Assembly: GCA_018649725.1 (NCBI GenBank)
Contig: JABIHH010000017.1
Location: 1 to 64,000 of the forward strand
Direction: 5' to 3'
Source of the DNA: Rhodospirillaceae bacterium
Lineage (GTDB): Bacteria; Pseudomonadota; Alphaproteobacteria; Rhodospirillales; UBA2165
Length of the DNA: 64,000 bases
Positions 36,936-46,557 of the stretch are shown piece by piece (the first letter of the stretch is position 1; each line of letters begins with the position of its first letter). Under the pieces are notes generated by a model. It ran no database searches and was not told the DNA's origin. It saw nothing but the letters and a program-made list of their open reading frames with translations. Position numbers and translations under genes: made by a program.

Positions 36936-37868
36936 ATGACAGTTCTAGTTATAGCTGACCATGATAATGCGGCCCTAAAAGGGGCGACATTTAACACATT
37001 AACGGCCGCAGCCGAGCTTGGCGCGGTGACCGTTTTGGTCGCCGGCAGCGATTGTGCTGGCGTTGCCGATGAAGCCGCAGCCCTCACCGGCACGGCAAAA
37101 GTATTGCTGGTCGACGATGCACAATACGCCAACCCATTGGCTGAAACCTTTGCACCACTTGTGGTCGGATTGGCGGGCGATTACACGCATATTCTGGCCT
37201 CGGCCACGACCTTCGGTAAAAACCTACTGCCCCGCGTGGCCGCCTTCTTGGACGTGCAGCAGATTTCAGAGATAACCGCGATCCAAAGTGCAGATACCTT
37301 TGAGCGCCCGGTCTATGCCGGCAATGCTATTGCGACGGTGCAATCGAGCGATCCGATTAAGCTATTAACCGTACGGGCGACCGCTTTTGAAGCGGCCATA
37401 GCTGGGGACGGCAGTGCTGATATCACAACAATCGAAGCGGCTGACAATCCAGGTCTTTCAGAATTCGTCAGCACTGAGCTAACCAAATCAGACCGCCCGG
37501 AACTGACCCAGGCCCAGATTATTATTTCTGGTGGCCGCGGCATGCAGGATGGCGAGAATTTTGCTATGCTGGAAAAAGTTGCGGATATTTTAGGCGCCGC
37601 CGTTGGTGCTTCTCGCGCAGCGGTCGATTCCGGCTTTGTCTCCAATGACTACCAAGTCGGACAAACCGGCAAGATTGTCGCCCCCGATCTTTATATTGCG
37701 GTCGGTATCTCTGGGGCAATTCAGCATTTGGCCGGCATGAAAGACAGCAAGGTCATCGTCGCCATCAACAAGGACGAAGAAGCGCCGATTTTTCAGGTCG
37801 CTGATTATGGGCTGGTGGCTGATCTATTTAAAGCTGTCCCGGAACTGGAAGCAGAGCTCAACAAATAG
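36936..37868 (+). CDS. etfA: Electron transfer flavoprotein alpha subunit
   Basis: A 310-residue subunit that binds FAD. The C-terminal FAD domain shows ISGGRGMQDGENFAMLEKVADILGAAVGASRAAVDSG, QVGQTGKIVAPDLYIAVGISGAIQHLAGM and VAINKDEEAPIFQVADYG, all classic. ATG 36936 is backed by GGGAGGA at 36923-36929. A longer in-frame start inside etfB was rejected. Confidence 0.96.
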   Translation: MTVLVIADHDNAALKGATFNTLTAAAELGAVTVLVAGSDCAGVADEAAALTGTAKVLLVDDAQYANPLAETFAPLVVGLAGDYTHILASATTFGKNLLPRVAAFLDVQQISEITAIQSADTFERPVYAGNAIATVQSSDPIKLLTVRATAFEAAIAGDGSADITTIEAADNPGLSEFVSTELTKSDRPELTQAQIIISGGRGMQDGENFAMLEKVADILGAAVGASRAAVDSGFVSNDYQVGQTGKIVAPDLYIAVGISGAIQHLAGMKDSKVIVAINKDEEAPIFQVADYGLVADLFKAVPELEAELNK

Positions 37869-37920
37869 TGCAAATGAGCTTGATTTAAACTGAACTTAAA
37901 AAGCGGTTGGAAAAATAAGT

Positions 37921-38796
37921 ATGGAAATCAAATCGATTGGTGTTATCGGCGCAGGTCAAATGGGTCTCGGCATTGCTCATGTCTGTGCCGCGTCAGGTCA
38001 TGATGTAAATATTGTCGACATCGATGATGCAGCGCTGGAAAAAGCGGTGGGGACAATAGACAGCAATCTTGGCCGCTTGGTCTCGCGTGGCAAAATATCA
38101 GACGCCGATAAGAAGGCTGCTTTGTCAAAAATATCGACCAACACATCGTTAGATTCTTTGAGCAATTGCGATTTGGTTATTGAAGCGGCGACCGAGAATG
38201 AAGAGATCAAAAAAGCGATCTACGCTCAGGTCTGCCCGATCTTGAAAGAGGATGCGATTTTATCGACCAATACCTCATCGATCTCGATCACGCGTCTGGC
38301 GGCAGATACGGATCGACCAGGTCGCTTCATGGGTATCCACTTTATGAACCCTGCCCCGTTGATGGAATTGATCGAATTGATCCGGGGTATAGCAACCGAG
38401 CCAGAAGTTTTCGAAACCATTCGCAACTTCACCTCCGAGCTCGGCAAAACCCCGGTTAGCTCAGAAGATTTCCCGGCCTTTATCGTCAATCGGGTCCTGC
38501 TGCCGATGATCAATGAGGCGGTATATACGCTTTATGAAGGCGTCGGTACGGTTGAGGCGATTGATACAGCTTTGAAGCTCGGTGCCCACCATCCGATGGG
38601 GCCGCTGGAACTTGCTGACTTTATCGGCCTGGACACCTGTCTCTCGGTCATGCAAGTGCTGCATGAAGGTTTGGCGGATACCAAATACCGCCCTTGCCCG
38701 CTGCTGGTTAAATATGTCGAAGCCGGTTGGTTGGGTCGGAAATCTGGTCGCGGCTTCTATGATTATGCCGGCGACGTACCTGTTCCAACCCGCTAA
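37921..38796 (+). CDS. hbd: 3-hydroxybutyryl-CoA dehydrogenase
   Basis: A 291-residue NAD-dependent dehydrogenase oxidising 3-hydroxyacyl-CoA. The NAD motif GAGQMGLGIAH begins at residue 10; NTSSISITRLA, the catalytic His in GIHFMNPAPLMELIE, and the C-terminal domain HPMGPLELADFIGLDT are present. Together with etfBA it forms a cluster for beta-oxidation or polyhydroxybutyrate-type metabolism. It converges with the ccrM-type gene nine bases away. Confidence 0.93.
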   Translation: MEIKSIGVIGAGQMGLGIAHVCAASGHDVNIVDIDDAALEKAVGTIDSNLGRLVSRGKISDADKKAALSKISTNTSLDSLSNCDLVIEAATENEEIKKAIYAQVCPILKEDAILSTNTSSISITRLAADTDRPGRFMGIHFMNPAPLMELIELIRGIATEPEVFETIRNFTSELGKTPVSSEDFPAFIVNRVLLPMINEAVYTLYEGVGTVEAIDTALKLGAHHPMGPLELADFIGLDTCLSVMQVLHEGLADTKYRPCPLLVKYVEAGWLGRKSGRGFYDYAGDVPVPTR

Positions 38797-38805
38797 TTTA
38801 GGTGA

Positions 38806-39986
<1,181 letters not shown>

Positions 39987-40005
<19 letters not shown>

Positions 40006-40613
40006 AATATATTGATTATCGGCTTGTAACTTTTTCGGTGGTGATCGGTCACTCCTAGGCTTTCAAGCCCCAGTTGATGGGTTTTTGTGCCATATCCCTT
40101 GTTTTTTTCCCAGCCATAGCCCGGAAAGTCGCTGGCAAGTGCCGCCATCAGACGATCCCGCGTCACTTTGGCAATAATTGAGGCCGCTGCGATTGAAAGT
40201 GACCGCCCATCGCCTTTGACAATGGCTTCTGCCGGACAGGTCAATGGCGGCACCTTATTACCGTCAATAAGGGCAAAATCAGGTTTTTGCGAAAGTTTCC
40301 CCACAGCCCGTCCCATCGCCAGAAACGTCGCCTGCAAAATATTAATGTCATCAATTTCTTCGACACTCGCCTGACCGATACCAACATCGGCACACTTCAA
40401 AATATCGTCAAAAAGAGCTGCGCGTTTGCCCTCCGAGAGCTTTTTTGAATCATCCAATCCATCGCGTAGATGGTCTGGCATTTTATTGCGATCAAGAATA
40501 ACCGCACCGGCAACAACCGGCCCCGCCCACGGCCCACGGCCCGCCTCATCAATTCCTGCGATGAAGCTGTGACCATTTTTTAGCGCAGTTTTCTCGAATT
40601 CAAAATTTGGCAT
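39987..40613 (-). CDS. rnhB: Ribonuclease HII
   Basis: A 208-residue enzyme removing RNA from RNA-DNA hybrids and misincorporated ribonucleotides. FIAGIDEAGRGPWAGPVVAGAVIL (from residue 18) holds the first catalytic Asp22-Glu23; ALIDGNKVP and the AAASIIAKVTRDRLM block with GYGWEKNKGYGTKTH complete the active site. ATG 40613 is preferred over an in-frame start at 40664, which adds 17 unrelated residues. The gene lies upstream of ccrM on the same strand, 92 bp apart. Confidence 0.95.
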
Positions 40614-40665
40614 TTGCTTCCTTCTCCCTCTCTTCGCATAAAAGAGAGGCCAAAAAAGAATCACC

Positions 40666-40761
40666 CCCTCCTTAATCCTCCCCCATCAAGGGGGAGGAGG
40701 AGTTTTATTCAACATCTCAACCAAACTTTCCTCCCCCCTCGTGGGGGAGGATTAAGGAGGG
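40666..40761. repeat. Paired hairpin repeat (CCTCCCCC family)
   Basis: A 19-bp arm at 40666-40684 (CCCTCCTTAATCCTCCCCC) is repeated exactly in inverted orientation at 40743-40761. Each arm is part of its own hairpin (40677-40697 and 40730-40750; CCTCCCCC/GGGGGAGG). Such composite palindromes are dispersed intergenic repeats in many alphaproteobacteria. It fills the gap between rnhB and the DUF952 gene. Confidence 0.85.
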
Positions 40762-40769
40762 CGGGGGGC

Positions 40770-41126
40770 TTATCCCAATCCCCAATCTGCTGGAAAAACA
40801 TGCTTGCCCTCAGCATCCAGATTTAACGCAAAAGTCCGGATGACAGCTGAGACCGGCAGATCATTGTAGAGATGTGGGAACAGCATAGCGTTACGGGAGG
40901 GCTCCCACTTAAGCGCGGCGCCGAGCTCTGATTGATCAACTTCAAGTAACACCAGACCATCTTGGCCAGCGCGGTGCTTGGCGGCACTTTCGATAACCAT
41001 GTCACCGCCGGAAAAGTGGATAAAACCATCGGCCTGATCTTGCGACGAGCCACCATAGCTACCAATCTCTTGTGCCATCACCCATTCATCAGCGCGGCAG
41101 ATGTGATAGATCGGCGCGTCTTTCAT
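40770..41126 (-). CDS. DUF952 domain-containing protein
   Basis: A 118-residue cytosolic protein matching DUF952: IYHICRADEWVMAQEIGSYGG at the start, DGFIHFSGGDMVIESAAKH in the middle and WEPSRNAMLFPHLYNDLPVSAV near the end. The family is linked to glutathione-S-transferase-like or ADP-ribosyl-type folds without proven function. The upstream acidic protein gene ends directly before it, so both are probably in one operon. Confidence 0.9.
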   Translation of the reverse strand: MKDAPIYHICRADEWVMAQEIGSYGGSSQDQADGFIHFSGGDMVIESAAKHRAGQDGLVLLEVDQSELGAALKWEPSRNAMLFPHLYNDLPVSAVIRTFALNLDAEGKHVFPADWGLG

Positions 41127-41558
41127 TTAAGCCGATAGCCGTGATTTAAGTGCCCGCAAATAACGCAAATCCATTTGTTCGAACTCACCTTGTTCGAGAT
41201 CATCTTTATATTCTTCAAGCTCCTGCTTGGTCGCCTCTGAGATTTCCATTTCACCGATCGCGCTGATCAACCCCGTGGCTTCTTGTTTTTCTTCATCACT
41301 CAGCGGATTTAACTCATCATCGTCTTCTTCATCACCATCTTCTTCATCATCGGGACTATCTTCATCATCTGGTTCATCATCCACCTGATAATCATTTGCC
41401 GCATCATCTTGCGACATCAGCAAATCATCCCAGGTGACACCGGCGACGGTCATCTTGGCGTTAATGTCGCGCACGGCTGCTAAGATATCCGCATCCTCGT
41501 CACTTTTAAGCTGTTCTAATAGAACAATAAAGTCGTCTCTTTCTAAATCTGTTCTCAT
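41127..41558 (-). CDS. Very acidic hypothetical protein (143 residues)
   Basis: No family recognised. The protein has helical ends (LERDDFIVLLEQLKSDEDADILAAVRDINAKM and LEEYKDDLEQGEFEQMDLRYLRALKSRL) around a nearly all-acidic linker of about 30 residues (DDEPDDEDSPDDEEDGDEE). The linker is probably disordered. The 5' end has GGAGG before ATG 41558. It sits head to tail with DUF952 and follows the ArsC-like gene. Confidence 0.7.
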   Translation of the reverse strand: MRTDLERDDFIVLLEQLKSDEDADILAAVRDINAKMTVAGVTWDDLLMSQDDAANDYQVDDEPDDEDSPDDEEDGDEEDDDELNPLSDEEKQEATGLISAIGEMEISEATKQELEEYKDDLEQGEFEQMDLRYLRALKSRLSA

Positions 41559-41579
41559 GTTTTTCCTCCCGCTTGGACT

Positions 41580-41936
41580 TTATAGACCAAGAGCTATTTT
41601 CTGTTCATCTTTGTAACCGATCGCGATTTTCTCGTCGATCTCAAATACCGGACGTTTTATCAAAGCCGGATGCTCGAGCATCAAAGCAGTTGCCTTTGAT
41701 TCGCCCATATCCGCCTTTTTTGCCTCACTTAAGCCCCGCCACGTCGTGCCACGGGTGTTAAGTAGAACCTGCCAGCCCGCAGAAGCCACCCATTTTTTTA
41801 AATCGCTTTCTGCCAAGCCATCTTTGCGAAAATCAAAGAATTGATGGGCGATATCAGCCGCCGCCAAATCCTTCACCGCCTTGCGGCAGGTGTCACATTT
41901 TTTTAAGCCATGAATTTTTATCGCTGCATTCATCAT
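41580..41936 (-). CDS. ArsC/Spx/YffB-family thioredoxin-fold protein
   Basis: A 118-residue protein with the CxxC-type active site HGLKKCDTCRKAVKDL (cysteines at residues 14 and 17) and the family motifs HQFFDFRKDGL, LLNTRGTTWRGLSE and HPALIKRPVFEI, the RPV stretch being the conserved arginine loop. The family includes glutaredoxin-dependent arsenate reductases and the Spx regulators; the CxxC form with ending like YffB makes arsenate reduction possible but not certain. ATG 41936 or 41933 are equally possible; an upstream start at 41972 is unsupported. Confidence 0.85.
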   Translation of the reverse strand: MMNAAIKIHGLKKCDTCRKAVKDLAAADIAHQFFDFRKDGLAESDLKKWVASAGWQVLLNTRGTTWRGLSEAKKADMGESKATALMLEHPALIKRPVFEIDEKIAIGYKDEQKIALGL

Positions 41937-41988
41937 GGCCGCTAAATGAGCACGGAGCCCGGCATAAAACAAGCCCCATAAAGCGGGA

Positions 41989-43065
41989 TTAAAAGAGGCC
42001 TAATTGATCACCAACAGCCAGGGGGATTTGAAACTTTGAGCTGTCCAAATCAAGGGTCCGTTGCGGGAGCTCAAGTTTATTTTGAGCGTTGTGAAAACGC
42101 TGGCGAATGATTTCAGCGTAAGCCCCCTCGCCGGTGAAGCGCGTGCCAAATTCAGAACTGCTGAGCTCGCCCGAGCGACATTGCCGAATGAGGCTCAAGA
42201 CATGTTTGGCCCGATCAGGGTATTGCTGACGGAGCCAGTCTTCAAATATTTCTTTGAGCTCATAAGGCAGGCGCAGGAGAAGATAAGCAGCCTGAACCGC
42301 CCCGGCATCCTTGCACGCCTGCAATATTTTTTCGATCTCGCTGTCATTGAGACCGGGAATTATGGGTGATGCCAGAACCCCTGTTGGCACACCTGCATCA
42401 TTGAGTGCCCGCATGGTTTTAAGCCGACGTTCAGGCGTTGTTGCCCGGGGCTCCATTCGGCGCGCAAGGTCTCGGTCCAACGTTGTCACCGAGATCATCA
42501 CATGGACCAAATTGCGCCCCGCCATCTCGCTCAAGATATCAAGATCGCGCAAAATACCGGCTGATTTGGTAATGATCGAGACCGGGTGGTTAAACCTTTC
42601 CAACACTTCCAATATAGAGCGGGTGATCTTGAGGTCGCGCTCGGCTGGCTGGTAGCAATCCGTATTCACGCCCAAAGCCATTGGCGCACAGCTGTATTTA
42701 GGTTTGCACAGCTCTTTTTCTAACAAACTCGCGGCATGTTCTTTGAAAAAAATCCGCGTCTCAAAATCGAGCCCGGGCGATAAATCCAAAAACGAATGTG
42801 ACGGCCGAGCAAAGCAATAGACACAGCCATGCTCACAGCCCCGATAAGGATTGATGGAGCGGTCAAAGGGAATGTCGGGCGACTGATTACGCGTGATCAC
42901 ACTTCTCGCCGCATCGGGCCGGATCTTGGTTTGAAGATGACGAGAGAGACCATCTTCCTGGCACCAACCATCATCGACCGCAAAGCGTTTGGTGGTCTCA
43001 AAACGACCCGCGGTATTGCCAACAGCACCCCGCCCCTTAACTGCCTGATTTGGTATCGCGTCCAT
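41989..43065 (-). CDS. PA0069-family radical SAM protein
   Basis: A 358-residue radical SAM enzyme. The cluster motif CEHGCVYC is at residues 77-84 within NPYRGCEHGCVYCFARPSH, the hallmark of the spore-photoproduct-lyase-like PA0069 group; APMALGVNTDCYQPAERDLKITRSILEVL and SPIIPGLNDSEIEKIL follow. Its reaction is unknown; repair of DNA photolesions or nucleotide modification has been suggested for relatives. It is divergent from the glycosyltransferase at 43152. Confidence 0.9.
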   Translation of the reverse strand: MDAIPNQAVKGRGAVGNTAGRFETTKRFAVDDGWCQEDGLSRHLQTKIRPDAARSVITRNQSPDIPFDRSINPYRGCEHGCVYCFARPSHSFLDLSPGLDFETRIFFKEHAASLLEKELCKPKYSCAPMALGVNTDCYQPAERDLKITRSILEVLERFNHPVSIITKSAGILRDLDILSEMAGRNLVHVMISVTTLDRDLARRMEPRATTPERRLKTMRALNDAGVPTGVLASPIIPGLNDSEIEKILQACKDAGAVQAAYLLLRLPYELKEIFEDWLRQQYPDRAKHVLSLIRQCRSGELSSSEFGTRFTGEGAYAEIIRQRFHNAQNKLELPQRTLDLDSSKFQIPLAVGDQLGLF

Positions 43066-43151
43066 TAATAGCCTGCCTTACTCTAATAGAGAACATAACA
43101 AGAACATACATCTGTCTTTCACCAAATGCAACTGGCGCGTATAATTTGGCT

Positions 43152-43823
43152 ATGTTGAGCATCATTATCCCGACCTTGAACGCTGCCACCAGCCTAGAAG
43201 CGACTTTAAGCGCCCTGGAGGCGCCTGGAATAGAGACGCAGGTGATCATCAGCGATGGCGGCTCGAGCGATGGCACGCAGGGCATCGCCACTCAGAGAGG
43301 CGCGCTGCTTATCGAGGCTCCCACAGGACGCGGCGCGCAATTGGCCGAAGGCGCTAAAGCAGCGACCCGGCCTTGGCTGCTGTTTCTGCATGCCGATACA
43401 CGGTTAGATGCGGGCTGGCAGAGCGCGGTCGAGACTTTCATTTCCAAGACAGAGGAGGCACCTAAAGCTGCGGTCTTTAAATTCGCCTTGAATGATCCCA
43501 ATCCTGCCGCCCGGCGATTGGAAAAGATCGTCGCCTGGCGCTGTCGCTGGTTGGGTTTGCCTTATGGCGACCAGGGCTTGCTAATCTCAAGGGCCCATTA
43601 CGATCAAATCGATGGCTTTCGGGAGCTGCCACTTTACGAAGATGTCGATATCATTCGTCGCCTTGGCCACCGCAACATCACCTATCTCGAAACCGCGGCC
43701 ATCACGTCAGCGTCGCGCTACCGTCAAAGCGGCTATATCCTACGGCCTTTGAGAAACGCCGCCTGCTTGTCGCTCTACTTTGTCGGCCTGCCACCTCATT
43801 TGATCGGGCGGCTTTATCAATGA
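43152..43823 (+). CDS. TIGR04283-type (arsenosugar-associated) family 2 glycosyltransferase
   Basis: A 223-residue GT-A fold glycosyltransferase: LSIIIPTLNAATSLEATLSAL, VIISDGGSSDGT, LLFLHADTRLDAGW (the DxD-type site) and LPYGDQGLLISRAHYDQIDGF are TIGR04283 features. ATG 43152 starts precisely at the domain; the open frame extends upstream to 43050 but overlaps the radical SAM gene. Its stop overlaps the next start, forming the TIGR04283-TIGR04282 pair often seen near arsenosugar synthesis genes, though no ArsM-type gene is present here. Confidence 0.87.
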   Translation: MLSIIIPTLNAATSLEATLSALEAPGIETQVIISDGGSSDGTQGIATQRGALLIEAPTGRGAQLAEGAKAATRPWLLFLHADTRLDAGWQSAVETFISKTEEAPKAAVFKFALNDPNPAARRLEKIVAWRCRWLGLPYGDQGLLISRAHYDQIDGFRELPLYEDVDIIRRLGHRNITYLETAAITSASRYRQSGYILRPLRNAACLSLYFVGLPPHLIGRLYQ

Positions 43824-44449
43824 GCCAACTCACCAACCACCTCGTTATCTTCGCCAAAGCCCCCCGCCTCGGCACGGTGAAAAGCCGCTTGGCGGTTGAT
43901 CTTGGTGCGGTTGAGGCGTGTCGCCTCTATCGTCAAATGGCCGAGCGAACGATCAGGGTTTTATCCGGCGATCCCCGCTGGCAGACATATCTCGCACTGA
44001 CTCCCGACAAGGATGCTTTTTCTGGCTTTAACCTTTCGGCCCCAATGCTCGCCCGCATGGCTCAAGGCCAAGGTGATTTAGGTGAACGGATGGACCGCGT
44101 CTTTAAAGCTCTCGCCCCCGGCCCCGTCGTCATTGTCGGCACTGATTTACCCGACATAAACACCGAGAAGGTCGCCCGCGCCTTCAAAGCTTTGGGTAAT
44201 CATGATGCCGTAATCGGCCCGGCCGGAGATGGTGGCTATTGGCTCATTGGTCTGAAGCGGCGGCCTAAAATTGCCTCGATCTTTGACAATGTCCGTTGGT
44301 CGAACACTGAAACTTTGGCCGACACCATTGGAAATATCGAACGAGAAATTCTCGGCGCGCGCATTAAAAAGCTCGAACAATTAGACGACATCGACGATAT
44401 TGAAAGCTATCAAAAATGGCAGAAAAAAAATGACCGAAACAATATCTAA
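43820..44449 (+). CDS. TIGR04282-type (DUF2064) glycosyltransferase
   Basis: A 209-residue nucleotide-sugar transferase-like protein: HLVIFAKAPRLGTVKSRLAVDLG, FQGQGDLGERM-like segment (MAQGQGDLGERMDRVF), VVIVGTDLPDINTEKVARAF and AVIGPAGDGGYWLIGLK are the conserved blocks. It belongs to the DUF2064 group related to CofC/MobA-type nucleotidyltransferases and is coupled by ATGA to the TIGR04283 gene. The downstream CoA-transferase start lies inside its last 20 bases. Confidence 0.88.
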   Translation: MSQLTNHLVIFAKAPRLGTVKSRLAVDLGAVEACRLYRQMAERTIRVLSGDPRWQTYLALTPDKDAFSGFNLSAPMLARMAQGQGDLGERMDRVFKALAPGPVVIVGTDLPDINTEKVARAFKALGNHDAVIGPAGDGGYWLIGLKRRPKIASIFDNVRWSNTETLADTIGNIEREILGARIKKLEQLDDIDDIESYQKWQKKNDRNNI

Positions 44450-45638
44450 AGACGGCCCGCTCACCGGGCTCCGCATTATCGATCTTACCCGCATTTTAGC
44501 CGGGCCGATCTGCACGATGAATTTGGGTGATATGGGGGCCGAGATCATCAAGATCGAGCAGCCCAGCAAGGGCGACGACACGCGCAATTGGGGGCCGCCC
44601 TTTATCGAAGGTGAAGCGGCCTATTTTTTAGGGGCTAATCGCAGTAAAAAATCCGTCACCCTAGATCTTAAAAGCGATAAAGGCAGAGACATTCTCAGCG
44701 CCCTTATTCAAAAATCAGATGTCGTGATCGATAATTTTAAAACCGGCACGTTGGAAGGCTGGGGATTTAGTGAAAGCTGGTTTAAGGAAAATGCCCCTCA
44801 GGTGATCCAATGCCAAATTACCGGCTATGGCGATAAAGGCCCGAAGGCAGGTCTGCCGGGCTATGATTTTTTGCTGCAAGCGGAAAGCGGCCTGATGGAT
44901 ATCACCGGCAATATCGACCGCGGCCCGGCCAAATATGGTGTCGCAATTGTTGATGTCTGCACTGGCCAAAATGCGGCAATGTGTATTTTGGCCGCCCTCA
45001 ATGCCCGCCACAACACCGGCAAGGGCCAGCGCATAGATATCTCGCTGTTTAATACCAGTCTTTCAATGTTGGTCAATATCGGCTCGAACTATCTGGTCAA
45101 CGGCAAGCGACCGGGGCGCTTTGGCAATGCCCATGCCAGCATCGTGCCCTACCGTGATTTTGCCACCAAAGACACGCCGATTGCCATCGCCGTCGGCAAC
45201 GACACTCAGTTTGCCCGCATGGCAAAGAGCCTTGGCCACCCGGAATGGGCCGCAGATGACGACTATAAAACCAATGCACAACGCGTCGCTAATCGAGATC
45301 TCCTAGAGCCCATTATCAATGAGGCTCTCGCCGCAAAATCCTGTGATGACTGGATTGAGATATTTGAACGCGATGGCATCCCGTGCAGCAAGATTAATGC
45401 CGTTGATGAGGCTCTGGAAAGCGAGCAAGCACAGGCACATGACATGGTCGTCGAAGTGGATCACCCAACCATCGGGCCGCTTAAAATGCTGGGCGTACCC
45501 TATGAATTCTCTGAAACCCCGGCAAAGCCCGGTCAAGCCCCGCCGCTGCTGGGTGCTGACACGGCAGACGTGTTAGCCGATGTGCTGGATATGACAACTG
45601 ACGAGATCGCAGAACTACGGACGAAAGAAATTATTTAA
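44430..45638 (+). CDS. CaiB/BaiF (class III) CoA-transferase
   Basis: A 402-residue enzyme moving CoA between carboxylic acids via an aspartyl intermediate. LTGLRIIDLTRILAGPICTMNLGDMGAEIIKIEQP opens the family; GANRSKKSVTLDLKSDKGRDI and the LPGYDFLLQAESGLMDITG segment containing the catalytic aspartate (Asp in GYD) are present. Start is ATG 44430, overlapping the DUF2064 gene by 20 bp; an earlier TTG at 44400 is not supported. Substrates unknown. It would fit the organic-acid catabolism encoded further on. Confidence 0.9.
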   Translation: MTETISKDGPLTGLRIIDLTRILAGPICTMNLGDMGAEIIKIEQPSKGDDTRNWGPPFIEGEAAYFLGANRSKKSVTLDLKSDKGRDILSALIQKSDVVIDNFKTGTLEGWGFSESWFKENAPQVIQCQITGYGDKGPKAGLPGYDFLLQAESGLMDITGNIDRGPAKYGVAIVDVCTGQNAAMCILAALNARHNTGKGQRIDISLFNTSLSMLVNIGSNYLVNGKRPGRFGNAHASIVPYRDFATKDTPIAIAVGNDTQFARMAKSLGHPEWAADDDYKTNAQRVANRDLLEPIINEALAAKSCDDWIEIFERDGIPCSKINAVDEALESEQAQAHDMVVEVDHPTIGPLKMLGVPYEFSETPAKPGQAPPLLGADTADVLADVLDMTTDEIAELRTKEII

Positions 45639-45678
45639 CTTCTCATCCGTTCCCTATCGGGGTTAAGCTGAATACGTT

Positions 45679-46455
45679 TCACTCAAAGCATTTGTAATCT
45701 TTATCGCAGACTGGGAGTTTGCGTTTTGCCCTTTCCATTAGAACGGAGATTACTTTTTTGCGAATTTCCGCCAATTCACCGCTTTTGGCCATGGCTGAAA
45801 ACACGGCTGAGATTTTGGGGGCCAATTTGATATTTTTCTGGTGGAGATAGTGAAAAAGGTCAAATCGCATAATAGCTGGGCGTAGCTCACGAACGCCTTT
45901 AATCCCCAATCGGCTCATCTGATAGAGACCATTGAGCCCCGGTGAAACGGCCACATCAAATCGTTTTTTGGTGAGCATATTGAACAAAAGCGAATAGTCA
46001 CTGACGCTAACTGATTCTATGTCTCGCGTATTTTGCTCAACAAATTTTATGCCGCGGATATAGCCAATCCGATAGGGACGGAGGCTACGCCATCCCTGTA
46101 CTTTAAAATTTTTAGTCGTCGAGAAGGCAACACCTTCAATGTAATTGATAGCGGGATGTATCTGGATCAAATTGTGATAGGTCGCGGCCAGACCGTTGAT
46201 GCGTTGGACCTCTCCATCTGCGGCCCCGCTATTTGCCGTCCGAAGCGCTCTCTCGCCGGGTAATTTTCGGATTTTCACCTCTATGCCGATGCGCTTATAA
46301 GCCCGCCGCGTGATGACTTCACTGATTACCGTATCAACCGTGTTAGGCGGCGTGACCAGCACCAATCTTTTTTGAGCCTTTACCGGCTGGGCGAAAAGCA
46401 ACGGAATAGCGACCAACAAAAGAAGAATGAAGAATAAACTTTTGCCTTTATTCAT
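45679..46455 (-). CDS. Periplasmic solute-binding protein (family 3-like)
   Basis: A 258-residue secreted protein. The signal peptide is residues 1-27 (LFFILLLLVAIPLLFAQPVKA, cleavage after KAQ-like site), then a type II periplasmic binding fold resembling SBP_bac_3 (LVLVTPPNTVDTVISEVITRRAYKRIG; YRIGYIRGIKFVEQN; FDVAVSPGLNGLYQMSRLGI). ATG 46455 is chosen as AAGGGG lies seven bases upstream; a start at 46470 would overlap that site. No transporter genes adjoin, so it may be a sensory or orphan binding protein. Confidence 0.8.
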   Translation of the reverse strand: MNKGKSLFFILLLLVAIPLLFAQPVKAQKRLVLVTPPNTVDTVISEVITRRAYKRIGIEVKIRKLPGERALRTANSGAADGEVQRINGLAATYHNLIQIHPAINYIEGVAFSTTKNFKVQGWRSLRPYRIGYIRGIKFVEQNTRDIESVSVSDYSLLFNMLTKKRFDVAVSPGLNGLYQMSRLGIKGVRELRPAIMRFDLFHYLHQKNIKLAPKISAVFSAMAKSGELAEIRKKVISVLMERAKRKLPVCDKDYKCFE

Positions 46456-46557
46456 TTTGAACCCCTTCAAATCACCCCAAACTCTAAAATAGATTTAAAT
46501 ATATTAAGACCAAAGATTATCATAAAATCTTAGAAACTCTTCAATTGCCAAAAATAC

